From an uncultured Jeotgalicoccus sp. (GTDB lineage Bacteria > Bacillota > Bacilli > Staphylococcales > Salinicoccaceae): 7,980 bases of DNA. The stretch is taken from positions 1-7,980 of the forward strand of contig CANRKV010000071.1 in the NCBI GenBank assembly GCA_947631305.1, read 5' to 3'. Shown piece after piece: positions 4,798 through 7,980 of the stretch (position 1 is the stretch's first letter; the number at the start of each line of letters is the position of its first letter). The notes below the pieces were generated by a model. The model was not told where the DNA came from. It did not search any database and saw only the letters and a list, made by a program, of their open reading frames with translations. The position numbers were made by a program, and so were the translations under genes.

Positions 4798-7700
4798 CTA
4801 GATGTCAAAGATTGACAGCTGAGCTTTGTCCGGTAAATGATCGAGACTGCCGAGTTCGGTTAAGTACTCGATCAGTTTCTGTGACACGCCGGCTTTCTTA
4901 TTTAAATCTTCTTTGGAGATAAAACCCTCGTCCTCACGAGCTTCGACAACCCGTTTAGCAACCGAGGCGCCAAGTCCAGGCACCGAAATAAACGGCGGAA
5001 TCAGCGTATCGCCTTCGATAATAAAGTCGAACGCGTCCGACTTGTCGACGCTGACAGGCTGCATTTTAAATCCGCGCTGTGCCATTTCATTAACAAGCTC
5101 CAGTACGACGAGTGTATCTTTCTCTTTCTTTGACAGCTCCTGGAAGTTCTGATTCAGTTCGTTAACGCGGTGACGGATAGTATCTTTATCTTTGACCATC
5201 GTTAAGAGATCAAAATCCGTTGCGCGGACTGTAAAGTAGCTCGCATAGTAAAACAGCGGGTGATGCACTTTAAAGTAAGCGATTCTTACTGAGTTCAGCA
5301 CATAGGCAGCGGCGTGGGCTTTCGGGAACATGTATTTAATTTTCTTACATGAATCGATGTACCATTTCTCAACGCCGTTATCTTTCATTGCCTGTTCGTG
5401 TTCTTCTGTTAAACCTTTACCTTTACGCACTTTCTCCATAATGTTAAATGCAACACTTGGATCAAGTCCTTTATACATCAGCGTTACCATAATGTCGTCA
5501 CGGCAGCCGATAACGTTCGACAGATCACATGTACCCTTGCGGATTAAGTCCTGTGCATTGCCGAGCCATACGTCTGTTCCGTGAGACAGTCCTGAAATCT
5601 GCACGAGTTCACTGAACGTCGACGGTCTCGTATCTTCAAGCATCTGACGCACGAAGCCTGTGCCGAATTCCGGAATGCCGAGCGTTCCTGTTTTACATAA
5701 AATCTGGTCCGGTGTTACACCCAGTGATTCAGGCCCGCTGAACAATTTCATCGTTTCCTGGTCATCTGTCGGTACTGTTGTCGGGTCAATGCCTGACAGA
5801 TCCTGCAGCATGCGGATCATCGTCGGGTCATCGTGACCGAGTATATCCAGTTTTAATAAGTTATTATCGATCGAGTGGAAGTCAAAATGCGTCGTCTTCC
5901 ATTCGGATTCAACGTCATCTGCCGGAAACTGTATCGGCGTAAAGTCGTATATATCCATATCGTCCGGAACAACGATAATACCGCCCGGGTGCTGACCCGT
6001 TGTACGTTTAACGCCGGAACAGCCGAGTACAAGCCGGTCGACTTCCGCGCCTCTTTTATGCAGGCCGTTATCGTTCAGATAGCCTTTAACGTAACCGAAT
6101 GCTGTTTTCTCTGCGACGGTACCGATTGTTCCTGCACGGTAGACGTAATCCACACCGAACAGGTCTTTCGTATAGTTATGGGCTTTAGGCTGATAGACAC
6201 CACTGAAGTTTAAATCGATATCCGGTACTTTATCTCCTTTAAAGCCAAGGAAAGTTTCGAACGGAATATCCTGTCCTTCTTTAATTAAATCCACATTACA
6301 CTTGCTGCATTTTTTATCAGGTAAATCATAACCGCTCGAGACCGAACCGTCAGTAAAGAATTCTGACTCTCTGCATTCCGGACAGACGTAATGCGGCGGC
6401 AGCGGGTTGACCTCGGTAATTTCAGTCATCGTTGCAACCAGACTGGAACCGACGGACCCCCTTGAACCTACGAGATAGCCGTCGTCAAGCGAGCGTTTAA
6501 CAAGCTTGTGGGAGATCAGGTAAATAACAGCGAAGCCGTTGCCGATAATACTCTCAAGCTCTTTTTCAAGCCGGTCGACAACAATCTGCGGCACATCTTC
6601 ACCGTACAGTGCTTTCGCGTTATCGTAGCTCATCTGTCTGATTTCTTCTTCTGCACCGTCGATTGCCGGCGGATATAAATCTTTTTTAATGACTTCAACG
6701 TTACCGATCATATTAGCAATTTTCTGCGTGTTCGAGACGACAATTTCAAATGCTGTCTCCTCATCCAGAAAATCGAACAGCTCGAGCATTTCCTCAGTTG
6801 AACGGAAATGCGCTTCCGGTAAATTGCCGCGGGACAGCGGATTCCCCGGATTTGCTTTGACTAAAATGTCGCGGGACAGTTTATCGGACTCTTCCAGGTA
6901 GTGCACGTTGCCTGTAGCAACAACTGTTTTGTCCAATTCTTTTCCGAGTTTAATAATATTTTCAATAATTTCCTCGAGCGTTTCTTCATCGCGCACCACT
7001 TCTCTGTCTAACAGACGCTGGTACAGCGGTTTCGGGAAGACTTCCAGATAGTCGTAGAAATGCGCTTTTTTCTTCGCTTCTTCGTACGACTTCTGCATCA
7101 TGGCAGTAAATACTTCACCGTTATCGCAGGCACTGCCGATTAACAGCCCTTCACGGTGTTCTTCAAGCACCTGGCGTTTAATACGTGCAGATTTATAAAA
7201 GTGGTCAGTCAGCGACAGACTCACAATTTTAAATAAGTTTTTTAATCCTGTATTATTCTGCACTAATATCGAAACGTGTGTCGGCATCGCCCGCTTGTAC
7301 GAGTCGCTGTTCGACAGACTCTTATTAATGTCTTTATGATTTGTAATACCATAGTCCGCTTTCAGCTGTGCCATCATCTTAATGAATATATAAGCCGTTG
7401 CTTCAGCATCGTAAATCGCTCGGTGATGCTGTGTTAAATCGACATTATATTTCTTCGCTAAAATATTCAGCCCGTGTTTTTTCATCTTGGTGTTTATCGT
7501 TCTTGACAGTTCAAGCGTATCAATTACACCGTTTGTCGATTTGCCGAATCCTTCTTTACCGTAGGCTTCATCGATAAAGCCCATATCAAAGCTCGCATTA
7601 TGCGCGACGAATATTGCATCGCCGACCCATTCTTTAAAGTCTCTGATCACGTCGCTGATGTCCGGTGCACCAACGAGCATATCGTCAGTAATTCCCGTTA

Positions 7701-7980
7701 ATTCTTTAATCAGTTCCGAGAGCTTTTCTCCCGGATTGCTGAAGCGTTCAAATTTATCGATAACTTCACCGTTTTTCACTTTAACGCCGGCAAGCTCAAT
7801 AATTGAATCATATTTAGACGACAGTCCAGTGGTCTCAACGTCAAACACGACAAATTCGTGATTTTCCAGCGAATAATCCTGCGGCCGGTAGGCAATTGGT
7901 GCGCCGTCGTCGACGAGCAGGCCTTCCATGCCGAAAATCATTTTAAAATCATCATCGCCGTTCGTTGCGTTAAATGCGTC
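4798..7980 (-). CDS. polC: DNA polymerase III PolC (Gram-positive replicative polymerase), 3' part
   Basis: PolC is the replicative DNA polymerase of low-GC Gram-positives, combining synthesis and 3'-5' proofreading in one chain. The frame is open through the right edge, and 1060 residues plus the stop are visible. From comparison with B. subtilis PolC (about 1,437 residues), roughly 377 N-terminal residues lie outside. Numbering from the first visible residue, the DnaQ-like exonuclease has FDVETTG with Asp47/Glu49, HNASFD with Asn128/Asp132 and HRAIYD with His186/Asp191. The second part of the PHP domain follows. The polymerase core has GSRGSVGSS (about 505-513), a four-cysteine zinc site (Cys533, 536, 558, 561) and the catalytic PDIDLNFSG with Asp587/Asp589. 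A helix-hairpin-helix-like segment lies near 1000. The C-terminus QLSIFDI contains a sliding-clamp-binding motif. No catalytic residue is missing. An internal ATG at 7941 is not the true start. Confidence 0.99.
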   Translation of the reverse strand, partial: DAFNATNGDDDFKMIFGMEGLLVDDGAPIAYRPQDYSLENHEFVVFDVETTGLSSKYDSIIELAGVKVKNGEVIDKFERFSNPGEKLSELIKELTGITDDMLVGAPDISDVIRDFKEWVGDAIFVAHNASFDMGFIDEAYGKEGFGKSTNGVIDTLELSRTINTKMKKHGLNILAKKYNVDLTQHHRAIYDAEATAYIFIKMMAQLKADYGITNHKDINKSLSNSDSYKRAMPTHVSILVQNNTGLKNLFKIVSLSLTDHFYKSARIKRQVLEEHREGLLIGSACDNGEVFTAMMQKSYEEAKKKAHFYDYLEVFPKPLYQRLLDREVVRDEETLEEIIENIIKLGKELDKTVVATGNVHYLEESDKLSRDILVKANPGNPLSRGNLPEAHFRSTEEMLELFDFLDEETAFEIVVSNTQKIANMIGNVEVIKKDLYPPAIDGAEEEIRQMSYDNAKALYGEDVPQIVVDRLEKELESIIGNGFAVIYLISHKLVKRSLDDGYLVGSRGSVGSSLVATMTEITEVNPLPPHYVCPECRESEFFTDGSVSSGYDLPDKKCSKCNVDLIKEGQDIPFETFLGFKGDKVPDIDLNFSGVYQPKAHNYTKDLFGVDYVYRAGTIGTVAEKTAFGYVKGYLNDNGLHKRGAEVDRLVLGCSGVKRTTGQHPGGIIVVPDDMDIYDFTPIQFPADDVESEWKTTHFDFHSIDNNLLKLDILGHDDPTMIRMLQDLSGIDPTTVPTDDQETMKLFSGPESLGVTPDQILCKTGTLGIPEFGTGFVRQMLEDTRPSTFSELVQISGLSHGTDVWLGNAQDLIRKGTCDLSNVIGCRDDIMVTLMYKGLDPSVAFNIMEKVRKGKGLTEEHEQAMKDNGVEKWYIDSCKKIKYMFPKAHAAAYVLNSVRIAYFKVHHPLFYYASYFTVRATDFDLLTMVKDKDTIRHRVNELNQNFQELSKKEKDTLVVLELVNEMAQRGFKMQPVSVDKSDAFDFIIEGDTLIPPFISVPGLGASVAKRVVEAREDEGFISKEDLNKKAGVSQKLIEYLTELGSLDHLPDKAQLSIFDI

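Noticed and set aside
7939..7941. ATG at 7941 as the start of polC
   Set aside because: The frame is open through the window edge, and about 377 family residues are expected upstream, so this is an internal methionine.
1..7980. Mobile element, defence system, CRISPR array or other accessory module
   Set aside because: All sequence is accounted for by conserved housekeeping genes in standard order with very short spacers; no repeats, integrase, transposase or compositional break was seen.

Overview
The window is a compact bacterial core-genome segment in which every real gene reads leftward (minus strand). Right to left the order is polC (3' part), rimP, nusA, rnpM (ylxR), rplGA (ylxQ), infB, rbfA, a terminator, and the first codons of another gene. 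This is the conserved Firmicutes nusA-infB operon sitting behind the Gram-positive replicative polymerase gene. A PolC-type polymerase with an embedded exonuclease, together with the rnpM/rplGA pair, points firmly to Bacillota. The direct infB-rbfA junction (no ylxP, which Bacillus subtilis has there), the PolC C-terminus QLSIFDI and the general protein style suggest Staphylococcaceae. The sequence looks less AT-rich than Staphylococcus aureus, so a Jeotgalicoccus/Salinicoccus/Macrococcus-like relative is my guess. The genus cannot be fixed from sequence reading alone.

Region by region. Positions 4798-7980 hold about three quarters of polC, open at the right edge. Positions 4681-4797 are the only intergenic region of any size. 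They hold a near-consensus SigA promoter with an extended -10, then a 12-bp perfect hairpin with an interrupted U-tract, then a strong ribosome binding site for rimP. Positions 95-4680 are six tightly packed genes with gaps of 16 (rimP-nusA), 10 (nusA-rnpM), -4 (rnpM-rplGA), 14 (rplGA-infB) and 2 bases (infB-rbfA). Positions 33-81 are an intrinsic terminator closing this run. Positions 1-8 are the start of a further gene, by synteny probably truB. There is no gene-free stretch over 300 bases, and I see no tRNA, rRNA, CRISPR array, insertion sequence or repeat family.

The genes form one functional programme. RimP and RbfA mature the 30S ribosomal subunit, IF-2 starts translation, NusA controls pausing and termination of RNA polymerase, and RnpM and the L7Ae-like RplGA are small RNA-binding proteins, RnpM being linked to RNase P. 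PolC is a transcriptional neighbour rather than a partner.

I found no undescribed system here. The most interesting element is the leader of the rimP-nusA operon. Its promoter lies upstream of a terminator-like hairpin, the architecture expected for NusA-dependent attenuation of nusA's own operon.
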